DNA of 25,646 bases, taken from assembly GCA_947474275.1 (NCBI GenBank), contig CANJHY010000057.1:1-25646 (forward strand), in the 5' to 3' direction. The DNA comes from PALSA-1004 sp947474275 (lineage in GTDB: Bacteria; Pseudomonadota; Gammaproteobacteria; Burkholderiales; SG8-41). Numbering within the stretch: position 1 is the first letter of the stretch; each line of letters opens with the position of its first letter. Shown here one piece after another: positions 1 to 7,652 of the stretch. The notes under the pieces were generated by a model. The model ran no database searches and was not told the DNA's origin. It saw nothing but the letters and a program-made list of their open reading frames with translations. The position numbers and the translations under genes are program-made.

Positions 1-79
1 GATCTTCGTTCAGCCAGTCATCCACTGAGGGCGGCAACAGGTAGTCGGTCTTGCGGTCGGTTTGTATGAAGTTGGGCAT
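1..79 (-). CDS. IS1182-family transposase, N-terminal fragment (runs off window)
   Basis: Reading the minus strand from the ATG at 79 gives 26 codons up to the window edge, beginning MPNFIQTDRKTDYLLPPSVD and continuing with DWLNED. The block 'D.....YLLPPS..DWL.EDH' is the usual start of IS1182-type DDE transposases, which carry out cut-and-paste movement of their own element. Only the first few percent of the protein is visible, so the catalytic DDE residues cannot be checked and intactness is unknown. A weak minus-strand -10 box (TACTAT, complement of 109-114) lies just upstream and could drive it. The family call rests on this short N-terminal block alone. Confidence 0.6.
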   Translation of the reverse strand, partial: MPNFIQTDRKTDYLLPPSVDDWLNED

Positions 80-146
80 GGCTTACTCGGTGATTCGTCC
101 ATTCGAGTATAGTACTTTTACGACTGGAAAGTCCGACAGGCTGCTA
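1..146 (-). mobile_element. Left end of an IS1182-like insertion sequence (partial)
   Basis: The partial transposase gene lies at 1-79, and the next gene begins at 224. The sequence between 115 and 146 (a segment containing GTCCGACAGGCTGCTAG) looks like the outer end of the element, but the opposite end is outside the window, so the terminal inverted repeat cannot be confirmed. Immediately outside the proposed edge lies the small palindrome GCGCA-TAG-TGCGC (147-159). Some IS1182 members prefer palindromic targets. The boundary is an estimate. Confidence 0.35.
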
Positions 147-223
147 GCGCATAGTGCGCGCTCCATCCATCGCGCCGGGCTGTTACACTTCCACGCTCCA
201 CGCGAAATGAGGAAGGGCCGGCA

Positions 224-1321
224 ATGAAAATCACCAAAGTCGAAACCATCGTCGTCACCATGCCGATGATCATCGAAGGCAGTGTGCTGCCGAAGCAGGG
301 CGGCAAGCCGCGCACCAGCATGGACACGCTGCTGGTGCGCATAGACACCGATGAAGGCGTGACTGGCTGGGGAGAAGGTTTCGGCCACCGCATTTTTACC
401 GCGACCAAAGCGGCGCTTGATTCGTTCATAGGCCCGATGTGCGTCGGCCGCGATCCCACGCAGCTGGCGACCCTCGTCGATGAACTGCAGCGCGGTCTCG
501 GCGGCGTCGGCCGCAATGGTCCGGCGATGTATGCGCTGTCAGCCATCGACATCGCGTTGTGGGACATCGCGGGCAAGCTGGCGAATTTGCCGCTTTACCG
601 CTTGCTCGGCGGCTCGTCGCGCAAGGAACTGCCCGCCTATGCGAGCCTTTTGCGTTACGGCGAACCCGCGGCGGTGACGCACTATGTCGAGCGCGCGTTG
701 AAGCGCGGCTACCGCCATATCAAACTGCACGAAATCACCGTTGCGCCGATCAAAGCGGCGCGTGTCGCGGCGGGACCGGATATTCCGATCATGATCGATT
801 GCAATTGCCCGTGGACCATTGATGAGGCCATCGCGATGGCGCGCACGCTGCAGGAGTTCAATCCCAAATGGCTGGAGGAACCGATCTGGCCGCCCGAAGA
901 TCATGCGGGGCTGGCGCGCGTGCGCACCCACGGCGGCATCCCGACCGCGGCCGGCGAGAACGCCATGCTGCCGGAATTCAAAAGCATGTTCGAGCACGCC
1001 GCGCTTTCGTATGCACAACCGAGCATTACCAAGGTCGGCGGCGTGACGCAGATGCGCAAAGTCATGGCGCTCGCTGAAGCATACGGCGTGACCGTGGTGC
1101 CGCATTCCGCGTACTTCGGACCCGGGTTGCTGGCATCCATTCATTGCATAGCCGCGATGGCGGGCGAAAGCCTGGTCGAGCGCTACGACGCAGACTTTGC
1201 CGAGAACCCTCTGCACGATGCGATACACCCTGACAAAAACGGGTGCATTGCGGTACCGCAGGGGCCGGGGCTGGGGGTAGACCCTGATCCGAAAATGATT
1301 GAGAAGTTGAGGATGAAGTAA
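224..1321 (+). CDS. Mandelate racemase / muconate lactonizing enzyme family protein (enolase superfamily)
   Basis: This 365-residue protein has the expected length and two-domain layout: an N-terminal capping domain (about 1-125) and a (beta/alpha)7-beta barrel. Metal-ligand candidates are D192 (MIDCN), E218 or E219 (WLEEP) and E245 (AGENA). H294 (VVPHS) sits where the mandelate racemase general base lies. Members abstract a proton alpha to a carboxylate in sugar-acid or aromatic-acid catabolism. Two active-site positions are unusual: the family KxK motif reads K167-L-H169, and the Asp that normally pairs with the histidine appears as S267 (QPSITKVGG). The substrate therefore cannot be named. 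The start is supported by AGGAAGG seven bases before the ATG. A possible -10 box (TATAGT, 108-113) lies at the IS edge. The enzyme is predicted to be cytoplasmic. Confidence 0.85.
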   Translation: MKITKVETIVVTMPMIIEGSVLPKQGGKPRTSMDTLLVRIDTDEGVTGWGEGFGHRIFTATKAALDSFIGPMCVGRDPTQLATLVDELQRGLGGVGRNGPAMYALSAIDIALWDIAGKLANLPLYRLLGGSSRKELPAYASLLRYGEPAAVTHYVERALKRGYRHIKLHEITVAPIKAARVAAGPDIPIMIDCNCPWTIDEAIAMARTLQEFNPKWLEEPIWPPEDHAGLARVRTHGGIPTAAGENAMLPEFKSMFEHAALSYAQPSITKVGGVTQMRKVMALAEAYGVTVVPHSAYFGPGLLASIHCIAAMAGESLVERYDADFAENPLHDAIHPDKNGCIAVPQGPGLGVDPDPKMIEKLRMK

Positions 1322-1528
1322 CTCGGGTCTCTTGCGGTTGACATGACCGTGGGCGCGGACTAGCGTGACAAATACCTGTTAAACGAAGGCCTGATGCGAG
1401 CGCACGGGAGGGCAAGGAATCGAAGTTTGCCATGCTGGCCGCGCAGGGTGATAACCGAAATCACGGGAACGCGGCCGCAGATTCCGGCTCTAATCGTTCA
1501 ATCACCACTCCTGGGCAATGCATCCGCG

Positions 1529-1930
1529 ATGCAATTAGCTAACGTCGGAATACTCTCGATCGTTCTGTTTGCCGGTTGCGCGACTGATACGGCGGATCTG
1601 CCCGCTGTACAGTCCACCTGGCACGGCGCGCGCTATGAGACCGTGGTATCGCGGTGGGGTGCACCCATGCGCAGCACGGTGATGCCGGATGGTCGCGACG
1701 CGCATACCTGGGTGTCCGAATCCGCCGCGGGGCGCGCCTGGTATCCGTCGGTCGGCGTATTCGGCGGCAGCCGCGGCGTAGGCGTCGGGGTTGGCACCGG
1801 CATCTCCATGGGACAAACCAGCGGCGAACTCACGCGCTGCGAGCGCACGCTGTTCTTTCGCAACGGCCAGGTCGTCGAGCAATCGTGGCAGGGGCACCCT
1901 GGCTATTGCAGTTCTTTCCGCCTGAACTGA
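1529..1930 (+). CDS. Small predicted lipoprotein, unknown function
   Basis: The open frame extends back to 1394, but residues before 1529 are basic and unlike a protein N-terminus. From the ATG at 1529 the product is 133 residues with a short hydrophobic segment ending LFAGC, an acceptable lipobox with Cys17 as the lipidation site. It is therefore probably anchored in a cell-envelope membrane. The mature part has a glycine/valine-rich stretch (about residues 78-92, GVGVGVG) and two further cysteines near the C-terminus (RCERT, GYCSS). The segment 'Y..VVSRWGAP' resembles small outer-membrane lipoproteins of the SmpA/BamE-like type, but this is only a resemblance. No strong ribosome-binding site is visible. 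A distant TTGACA (1338-1343) has no good -10 partner. Confidence 0.55.
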   Translation: MQLANVGILSIVLFAGCATDTADLPAVQSTWHGARYETVVSRWGAPMRSTVMPDGRDAHTWVSESAAGRAWYPSVGVFGGSRGVGVGVGTGISMGQTSGELTRCERTLFFRNGQVVEQSWQGHPGYCSSFRLN

Positions 1931-1938
1931 GCCGCCGC

Positions 1939-2097
1939 GCCGAGAGGCGAGAGGCGCGAGCTTCGCCGAGAGACGAAGAAGCGGGATAGACGATAGACGG
2001 GTCTTAAGAACCTGGAGAGACGAAGAAGCAGGATAGACGATAGACGGGTTCTAAATGCTTTTACGTCTCTCGTCTCTCGCCTGGCGTCTCTCGCCGA
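1939..2097. repeat. Intergenic GAGAGACG repeat cluster: tandem 35-bp direct repeat with flanking inverted copies
   Basis: Two 35-bp copies at 1968-2002 and 2015-2049 differ at one base; each begins GAGAGACGAAGAAGC and ends GATAGACGGGT. The left flank (1939-1967, GAGAGGCGAGAGGCGCGAG) is roughly the reverse complement of the right flank (2064-2097, CTCTCGTCTCTCGCC...), so the block can fold into a long imperfect hairpin. It fills the space between two converging genes and could act as a bidirectional transcription stop, though it lacks a clear T-tract. Confidence 0.6.
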
Positions 2098-2100
2098 ATT

Positions 2101-3087
2101 TCAGTCCTGCGGCGGGATTTTCTCGTCGTGGACGACTTTGGTCCAGCGCGCGACTTCGGATGCCAGGAAATCCTGCGCGGTACGCGGCGAGGTGGGACGC
2201 GTTTCGGCGCCCAGCACGAGAAATTTTTCGACGATCTCCGGGCGCTTCAATATCGTGAGGATCGTGGCATTCAGCTTGTTGAGGAGAGGCGCCGGCATGT
2301 TCTTCGGCGCTGCTACTGCGTACCACGCCAGCACGTCGAAGCCGGGCAGCACGGTTTCGGCGATGGTCGGTACCTGCGGCCATAAAACAAAACGCTTCTG
2401 TGTGGTGACTGCCAGCGCGCGCAGGCGCCCGCTGTCGACATAGGCGGCGGCGCCGCCCGCGGTCGTCCACAGCAGGGGAATTTCGTTGGCCAGCAGCGCG
2501 AGCGGACCCGCGTTGCCGCCTTTGTACGGTACATGGTTGAATTGCGCGCCCGCGCGCGCCTGGAATAATACGGCCGCCAGATGCATGCCGCTGCCGACGC
2601 CGCCCGATCCATAGTTGATCTGGCCGGGGGCCGCTTTCGCGCGCAGCACCAGTTCCTGCATGGTCTTGACCGGAAATACCGGATTCGTCAGCACCACCAT
2701 CGGGTTGCTTGCGACCATCGACACCATCGTGAAATCCCTGACCGGGTCATACGGCAGCGAGCGATAAAGACCCGGTGAAGTCGCGTGGCCGGACGCCATC
2801 AGGAACAGCGTGTAGCCGTCGGGGTCGCTCTTCGCCACGATGGACGCGCCGGTGGTGCCGCCGGCGCCGGGGCGGCCGTCAACGATGACCTGTTGGCCCA
2901 GCAGGTCGGTCATCTGCGCCGCGAGTAGCCGCGCGGTGATGTCCACGCTGCCGCCGGAAATGAAGCCGTGCAGCATGCGCACCGGACGCGCCGGCCATTT
3001 GTCCGCGCTTTGCGCGTTGGCGTCCGCGCCGAGGGCAAGTAATGCTGCGCAAAAAGCCGATGCTCGTAGCAATCGTTGCCCTAACAC
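2101..3087 (-). CDS. Bug-family tripartite tricarboxylate transporter receptor (TctC-like)
   Basis: Bug proteins are periplasmic receptors that bind small carboxylates or related solutes for TctAB-type permeases. The family signatures are visible in order: RPVRMLHGFISGGSVD near the N-terminus, a D-x-RPGAGG block followed by DPDGYTL, LPYDPVRDF, NYGSGGVGSGMH, HVPYKG, and VPTIAE with PGFD. The frame is open back to 3192, but that extension (RRPASRKSRFF...) is only the translation of a palindromic repeat. A GTG at 3087 gives a 328-residue protein with a signal peptide ending ADANA-QS; a TTG at 3072 with AGGG upstream is an alternative. It follows the amidohydrolase on the same strand, so the two may share a transcript and a substrate. 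The usual PGG ligand loop reads SGG. Confidence 0.85.
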   Translation of the reverse strand: MLGQRLLRASAFCAALLALGADANAQSADKWPARPVRMLHGFISGGSVDITARLLAAQMTDLLGQQVIVDGRPGAGGTTGASIVAKSDPDGYTLFLMASGHATSPGLYRSLPYDPVRDFTMVSMVASNPMVVLTNPVFPVKTMQELVLRAKAAPGQINYGSGGVGSGMHLAAVLFQARAGAQFNHVPYKGGNAGPLALLANEIPLLWTTAGGAAAYVDSGRLRALAVTTQKRFVLWPQVPTIAETVLPGFDVLAWYAVAAPKNMPAPLLNKLNATILTILKRPEIVEKFLVLGAETRPTSPRTAQDFLASEVARWTKVVHDEKIPPQD

Positions 3088-3088
3088 G

Positions 3089-3162
3089 CCGGCATTCCCG
3101 CGAAGGCAGGAATCCAGGAAGAACCGCGATTTTCTGGATGCCGGCCTGCGCCGGCATGACGA
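3089..3162. repeat. Palindromic intergenic repeat (ATTCCCGCGAAGG/CCGGCATGACG type)
   Basis: The segment contains ATTCCCGCGAAGGCAGGAAT (an imperfect inverted repeat) and, about 25 bases on, CTGGATGCCGGCCTGCGCCG, a second hairpin-forming half. Together they match the style of short dispersed palindromes that translate as 'PAQAGIQ' or 'MPACAGMT' in spurious frames in many Proteobacteria. It occupies the gap between the amidohydrolase stop and the Bug start and touches the likely start codon of the latter. Confidence 0.7.
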
Positions 3163-3188
3163 GAAAAATAATGTCCCCACTCCCTGTC

Positions 3189-4607
3189 TCACGCGAACCG
3201 TTCCGGCTGCGGGCCGTGCTCGACCCTTTTGTACGAGTAGCCGGCCTCATGCATGAGGCGCTCGCGCGAAGCGAGCACTTCGTCGCGCAGTTTCGCGAGC
3301 TTGTCCGCGGGAAATACAAGTTTGCCGTCGCGCTTCGCGAAACGGCCTGCGATCATCACATGGTCGATGTCGGCGGCTTCGGCGTACAGCACGATCGCAT
3401 GCGCGGGGTCGCCGCCGGGCATCGAGGAAAAGAGATTCATGCCGCCGGTATTGAAGAATGTGAGATCGGCCTGCTTGCCGGGCGTGATCGAGCCGATCTT
3501 GTGATCGAGCTTCAGCGCTGTTGCGCCGCCCATGGTCGCCCAGTACAGCGCGTCGTGCGTCTGCGTCGAATGCTGGCTGGCGGCCGGCCATTTGCCCAGC
3601 GCATAGAGGCTGCGGTTGTCGAGTTCGCGCTGGTGCTGGAACGCGTGCCGCATGACCCACAGCATCGAGCTGTTGAAATACGGGTCGCAGTCGGAGCCGA
3701 TCGAAGGCATGGCGCCGAATTTCGCCATGCGGCCTATCATCGCGGGCTGCTCGTAATTGAGCATTTCGGTCAGGCACGTTGCGGTGATCGTGCAGCCGGC
3801 ATCGAGCACGATTTTCAGTTCGTCTTCGTCGAAGCAGTTGCCGTGCGCGATATTGTGGTCGGGGCCGAGCAGGCCGTCCTTCGCCAGCCGCGGATAGCCG
3901 TCCTCGACCACGCGCTTGCCTTTGCGTCCGTACGAGTGCGCGGAGTTGATGAGGCCGAGTTCGCGCGCGAGCCGGATATCGTGCACCGCAACGTCGTATT
4001 CGCCCCAGTCTGGGCCGAGTATCGCCATCGCCAGCGACAGGCGGCCGTCGTCGGACGCAAATCGTCCTTTGCGCAGGCGCTCGATTTCCGCGCGCGGATA
4101 CGGAATCTTGAAATAAGGCACCGCGTCTTTTTTGATTGGCGGCTTGACGGTGCCGCGCGCGAACATGGCGCGGATGCCGGATTCATCGAGTCCGTCGATC
4201 GCCGCATCCGTCATCTCGGCATCCTTGACGATGTGGCACCAGTCCATGACGGTCGTCGCGCCATGGTGGATCTGGTTCAATGAGCCCATCAGGTTGGCGA
4301 GATAGACGTCGCGCGCGTTGTAGCAGGTGGCCATGCCCTGGTGCATGTTGGCGTGGTAATCGCGGCTGCCGACCCAGTTGCCGCCGATGCCGCGCAGGGC
4401 GAATTCCCAGGTGTGGATGTGCGCGTTGACGAGGCCGGGGATCACGATGTGGCCGCTGCCGTCGACAACGGCGGCATTGTCCGCGCTGATATTGCGGCCG
4501 ACTTCGACGATCTTCTCGCCGTCGATCAGGATGTCGCCGCCGTTGAGGTCGCCGATTTTCGGGTCCATTGAGACGATGATCGCGTTTTTGACTAGCGTTC
4601 TTGACAT
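3189..4607 (-). CDS. Amidohydrolase-superfamily deaminase/chlorohydrolase (AtzA/TrzN/SsnA-like)
   Basis: The 472-residue protein has the small N-terminal beta domain of cyclic deaminases followed by a metal-dependent TIM barrel. Predicted metal ligands are H63 and H65 (NAHIHT), H224 (NSAHS), H255 (NIAHGN) and D306 (IGSDC), the HxH...H...H...D set of the cytosine deaminase/AtzA group. The C-terminal part (ATALKLDHKIGSITPGKQAD) is the typical return to the beta domain. Such enzymes hydrolyse amino or halogen groups from nitrogen heterocycles such as guanine, S-adenosylhomocysteine or s-triazines; which one cannot be told. The start has AGGAAAAAC before the ATG. The gene is divergent from the class II aldolase gene and upstream of a Bug receptor, suggesting uptake and breakdown of a heterocyclic compound. 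Confidence 0.85.
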   Translation of the reverse strand: MSRTLVKNAIIVSMDPKIGDLNGGDILIDGEKIVEVGRNISADNAAVVDGSGHIVIPGLVNAHIHTWEFALRGIGGNWVGSRDYHANMHQGMATCYNARDVYLANLMGSLNQIHHGATTVMDWCHIVKDAEMTDAAIDGLDESGIRAMFARGTVKPPIKKDAVPYFKIPYPRAEIERLRKGRFASDDGRLSLAMAILGPDWGEYDVAVHDIRLARELGLINSAHSYGRKGKRVVEDGYPRLAKDGLLGPDHNIAHGNCFDEDELKIVLDAGCTITATCLTEMLNYEQPAMIGRMAKFGAMPSIGSDCDPYFNSSMLWVMRHAFQHQRELDNRSLYALGKWPAASQHSTQTHDALYWATMGGATALKLDHKIGSITPGKQADLTFFNTGGMNLFSSMPGGDPAHAIVLYAEAADIDHVMIAGRFAKRDGKLVFPADKLAKLRDEVLASRERLMHEAGYSYKRVEHGPQPERFA

Positions 4608-4672
4608 GTTTTTCCTGGTTGCGTGAAGAGGGGGGGCGCTTGGGTGCTTAACCTCGCGCGCTTAACCCCGAC

Positions 4673-4678
4673 TATAAT
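4673..4678 (+). promoter_or_regulatory. Candidate -10 box for the aldolase-Bug operon
   Basis: A perfect TATAAT lies 75 bp before the aldolase start, in the divergent gap (4608-4752). No -35 box at 16-18 bp stands out; the nearest TTAAC-like sequence is about 20 bp away. It is a plausible sigma-70 promoter that may need an activator. Confidence 0.35.
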
Positions 4679-4752
4679 CGTGGAACATCAATCATACCGA
4701 TTCGGTTTTCGCCATGCACCATTTCCGGCGACCGACCGGAGGACCGACGCCA

Positions 4753-5529
4753 ATGAATCATCCATCACCGGCTGCCGCGAGCAGCGTGCGCAACCAGGTC
4801 AGCCCCGCCGAATGGCGGCTGCGCTGTGAGCTCGCAGCGGCGCACCGGCTGGTTGCGCACTTCGTGTTCGTCGACCTGACGTACAACCACATCTCGGTGC
4901 GCCTGCCGGATGCGCCGACGCATTTCCTGGTGAAACCTGCCAACGTGTTCATGGAGCAGGTCACCGCGTCGAATCTGGTCAAATACGATCTTGACGGCAA
5001 ACAGGTGCTCGCTTCGTCTTATCAGGCGGCGCCGTCCGCGTTCAACATACATGGCGCGATATTGCGCGAGCGCCCCGACTTGAACGCGGTGGTGCATACG
5101 CATTCGCCGGCGAACATGGCGGTATCGGCGCAAAAGCAGGGCCTGTTGATGCTGTCGCAGCAGGCGATGCGCTTTCATGAGCAGATCGCGTACTATCTTT
5201 ACGACGGCGACGACGCGACGAAAGAAGGCGCGGCGCGCCTCGCCCGCGCGATGGGCGACAAATGGCTCATGTTGCTGCACAATCACGGCGCGGTGGTGTG
5301 CGGCAAAACGATACCAGAGGCGTACATTCAGCATCACTTCCTGGAACTCGCGTGCCGCGTGCAGATCGGCGCGCAGTCCGGTGGCGCGGAGCTCATCACG
5401 CCGTCGCGCGAACTGTGCGAAGAACGCGTGCGCATGTTCGGGCATCTCGGACAGTACGATGCGACGAGCCGCGATTGGGTGGCGGGGCTCGCGCTGGTGG
5501 AGCAGAAATATCCGGACTATAAGTTGTAG
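4753..5529 (+). CDS. Class II aldolase/adducin family protein
   Basis: Starting at the ATG at 4753 (GGAGGA nine bases upstream) the protein has 258 residues, typical of the family. The zinc-site histidines H115 and H117 (VVHTHS) and H178 (LLHNHG) are present. The catalytic glutamate of fuculose-phosphate aldolase, expected in S-E-x-x-x-H, is replaced: the matching segment reads SAFNIH (95-100). That pattern is common among adducin-like members whose reaction is not aldol cleavage of sugar phosphates, some of which are decarboxylases or epimerases. A frame extension to 4714 is possible but has a worse ribosome-binding site. It is followed 22 bp later by the first of three Bug receptor genes and is probably cotranscribed with it. 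Cytoplasmic. Confidence 0.85.
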   Translation: MNHPSPAAASSVRNQVSPAEWRLRCELAAAHRLVAHFVFVDLTYNHISVRLPDAPTHFLVKPANVFMEQVTASNLVKYDLDGKQVLASSYQAAPSAFNIHGAILRERPDLNAVVHTHSPANMAVSAQKQGLLMLSQQAMRFHEQIAYYLYDGDDATKEGAARLARAMGDKWLMLLHNHGAVVCGKTIPEAYIQHHFLELACRVQIGAQSGGAELITPSRELCEERVRMFGHLGQYDATSRDWVAGLALVEQKYPDYKL

Positions 5530-5551
5530 GTAGATAAGCGAGGAGAGCAGC

Positions 5552-6526
5552 ATGTTGAAGAACGGTATTCGTATTGCGCTGGCCAGCGCCGCTCTGGCAG
5601 TGCTGTGCGCGGCGGCCTCGTCCGCATACGCGCAGGTCTTCCCAACCAAGACTATCCGCTACATCATCGCGTTCCCGCCGGGCGGCTCCAACGACATTCT
5701 TGCCCGCATCATTGCCGCGCGCCTGACCGAATCGATGGGCCAGACGGTGATCGTCGACAACCGCCCCGGCGGCGGCGCCAACATAGGCGCTGAAGCTATC
5801 GCTCGCGCGGCGCCGGACGGCTACACCATAGGCAATATCAGCGCGACCCACACGATCAACGCGACGCTGTATCCGAAACTGGGTTACGACGTGCTGAAGG
5901 ACTACACACCAATTACGCGTGTGGCCGAAATACCCTTGCTGCTCGCCGCGCATCCGGTGGTGCCGGCGAAAGGGCCGAAAGAACTCATTGCGCTGACCCA
6001 GAAGCGGAAGTTGAGCTACGGCTCGTCGGGCATAGGCACGCCGGGCCATCTTGCGGCGGAAATGCTGCGCGGCTACGGCGCCAAAGACCTCGTGCACGTG
6101 CCGTACAAAGGTGGCGGGCCGGCGGGCATAGACCTGATGTCGGGCAATATCGAATTGCTGTTCAACAACATGCCCGAGCTGGTGCCGTTCGTGAATGCCG
6201 GCAAGATGCGCGCAATCGCGGTGACCAGCGTCAAGCGCGATCCGGTATTGCCGGACACGGTGTCGATGATAGAAGCAGGTTTTCCCGGTTTCGATCTCGG
6301 CAACTGGGTCGCCATCGTCGGCCCTGCCGGCATTCCGAAGGACGTGGTGGCGAAGCTGAACGGCGAGATCGTCAAAATCCTGCGCGAGCCGGCGACGCGC
6401 GACAGGATCGCGGCGCAGGGTTTCAACATAGTCACCAGCAGTTCCGACGAGCTGGCCGTCTATATAAAGTCCGAGCACGAGAAGTGGGGCAAGCTGGTGA
6501 AAGTCTCGGGCGCGAAAGTCGAGTAG
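5552..6526 (+). CDS. Bug-family solute receptor, first of a tandem trio
   Basis: The 324-residue product has a signal peptide ending SSAYA-Q and all Bug landmarks: KTIRYIIAFPPGGSND, DNRPGGGANIGAEAI, APDGYTIG, HVPYKG and GKMRAIAVTS. It begins 22 bp after the aldolase stop with AGGAGAG in front of the ATG, so it is probably in the same operon. The ligand loop FPPGGSND is canonical for carboxylate recognition through bound waters, as described for Bordetella Bug proteins. The GTP-like 'GTPGHLAAEML' segment is the usual pocket-lining stretch, not a nucleotide site. The ligand is unknown; the operon context suggests the substrate of the aldolase-like protein. Confidence 0.9.
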   Translation: MLKNGIRIALASAALAVLCAAASSAYAQVFPTKTIRYIIAFPPGGSNDILARIIAARLTESMGQTVIVDNRPGGGANIGAEAIARAAPDGYTIGNISATHTINATLYPKLGYDVLKDYTPITRVAEIPLLLAAHPVVPAKGPKELIALTQKRKLSYGSSGIGTPGHLAAEMLRGYGAKDLVHVPYKGGGPAGIDLMSGNIELLFNNMPELVPFVNAGKMRAIAVTSVKRDPVLPDTVSMIEAGFPGFDLGNWVAIVGPAGIPKDVVAKLNGEIVKILREPATRDRIAAQGFNIVTSSSDELAVYIKSEHEKWGKLVKVSGAKVE

Positions 6527-6545
6527 GTTTTTAAAAAACCCATTT

Positions 6546-6638
6546 AGCCGCAGATGAACGCAGATAAACGCAGATGAAAATCAAGGATTGTTACGCAGCG
6601 TGTTTCGCTTTTTGCCTTATCCGCGTTTATCTGCGGCT
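6546..6638. repeat. 93-bp element with AGCCGCAGAT inverted ends
   Basis: It begins AGCCGCAGATGAACGCAGAT and ends with the inverted copy TTTATCTGCGGCT. The inner sequence carries further 'AACGCAGAT' units, and the outer arms pair over at least 10 bp. A related 171-bp element is at 22116-22286. The repeat sits between two Bug genes and supplies a spurious N-terminal extension to the second one. Confidence 0.75.
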
Positions 6639-6650
6639 ACAAAATCATTA

Positions 6651-7613
6651 ATGAACATGAAAATCTCATTTCTGCAGGTATTACTCGCGTTTTCATTCAT
6701 TGCGCATGCGACCGCTGCCGATTACCCGTCGCGGCCGATCCGCATGCTGGCCGGTTTCACCGCCGGCGGCGGCTCTGATCTCGCGGCGCGCATGGTCGCG
6801 CAGAAGCTGTCCGAAGCACTGGGCCAGAGCGTGGTGGTCGACAATCGCACCGGCGCGACTGGCGCGATTGCGGCAGAGATGCTGGCGAAAGCGCAGCCCG
6901 ACGGTTACACGCTGATGATGCTTGCGGTGGCGCAGCTCGTCGCGACCGCCTACGACGAGCGTCTGCCCTACGACGTCGTGCGCGATTACGCCGGCGTCAG
7001 CTATGTGTCGCGCAATCCCTACGTGATGGCGGTGCATCCCTCGCTGCCGGCCCGCACGGTGCGCGAATTCATCGATCTCGCCAAGTCGCAGCCCGGCCGG
7101 CTCAACTACGGTTCGACTGGCATTGGTGGCTCCAACCATATCGTGACTGAATTGTTCAACGTGGCGGCGGGCATCAAGGTCACGCACGTGCCGTACAAGG
7201 GGCCGCCGCAGGCGCTGGCTGATCTCGCGGGCGGCCAGGTGCAGCTCGTGTTCGCGAGCATCACCTCCGGCATGTCGCTTGCGCGCGCCGGCAAGGTGCG
7301 CGCGATGGCGATCACGTCGCTCAAGCGCTCGGCGGCCGCGCCCGACGTGCCTGCAATCGCGGAAACCCTGCCAGGCTTCGAGACCATAGGCTGGTACGGC
7401 GTGGTCGCACCGAAGAAAACGCCGGCGGCGCTGGTGCAGCGCCTGAGCACGGTCATTGCGCAGGGCATACAGACTGCAGAAATGAAAGAGCGCCTCGCGG
7501 CAGACGGTTCAGAGCCGGTCGGCAGCACACCCGCCGAATTCGACCGTCATATGGCTGCCGAAGTCGCGCGTTTCAAAAAAGTCATCAAGGACGCCGGTAT
7601 CAAACGCGAATAG
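6651..7613 (+). CDS. Bug-family solute receptor, second of the tandem trio
   Basis: The open frame starts at 6588, but its first 21 codons lie inside or next to the AGCCGCAGAT repeat. The ATG at 6651 (or the one at 6657) gives about 320 residues with a clean signal peptide ending ATA-ADYPS. Family blocks are RPIRMLAGFTAGGGSD, DNRTGATGAIAAEM, QPDGYTLM, LPYDVVRDY, LNYGSTGIGGSNH, HVPYKG and VPAIAET. It differs from the preceding receptor throughout, so the pair is not a recent duplication. The loop reads FTAGGGSD instead of FPPGG, which may shift ligand choice. Periplasmic; ligand unknown. Confidence 0.87.
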   Translation: MNMKISFLQVLLAFSFIAHATAADYPSRPIRMLAGFTAGGGSDLAARMVAQKLSEALGQSVVVDNRTGATGAIAAEMLAKAQPDGYTLMMLAVAQLVATAYDERLPYDVVRDYAGVSYVSRNPYVMAVHPSLPARTVREFIDLAKSQPGRLNYGSTGIGGSNHIVTELFNVAAGIKVTHVPYKGPPQALADLAGGQVQLVFASITSGMSLARAGKVRAMAITSLKRSAAAPDVPAIAETLPGFETIGWYGVVAPKKTPAALVQRLSTVIAQGIQTAEMKERLAADGSEPVGSTPAEFDRHMAAEVARFKKVIKDAGIKRE

Positions 7614-7652
7614 CCAGCCGCGCTGCGTCATGCCGGAAGGAGGAGTGAGTCG

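Noticed and set aside
1338..1366. TTGACA-N17-TAGCGT promoter
   Set aside because: The -10 half is poor and it lies about 160 bp before the nearest start.
2101..3192. Longer Bug frame starting at the ATG at 3192
   Set aside because: The first 35 residues are translation of a palindromic repeat and hide an otherwise clean signal peptide; GTG 3087 or TTG 3072 fits better.
3042..4283. Long plus-strand frame of 413 codons
   Set aside because: It is antisense to the amidohydrolase, which has all its metal ligands; the frame has no recognisable protein features.
5396..6478. Long minus-strand frame of 360 codons
   Set aside because: It is antisense to the aldolase and Bug genes; a high-GC shadow frame.
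6526..6540. AT-rich palindrome GGTTTTTAAAAAACC
   Set aside because: It overlaps the Bug stop codon, has no GC stem and does not look like a terminator or known site.
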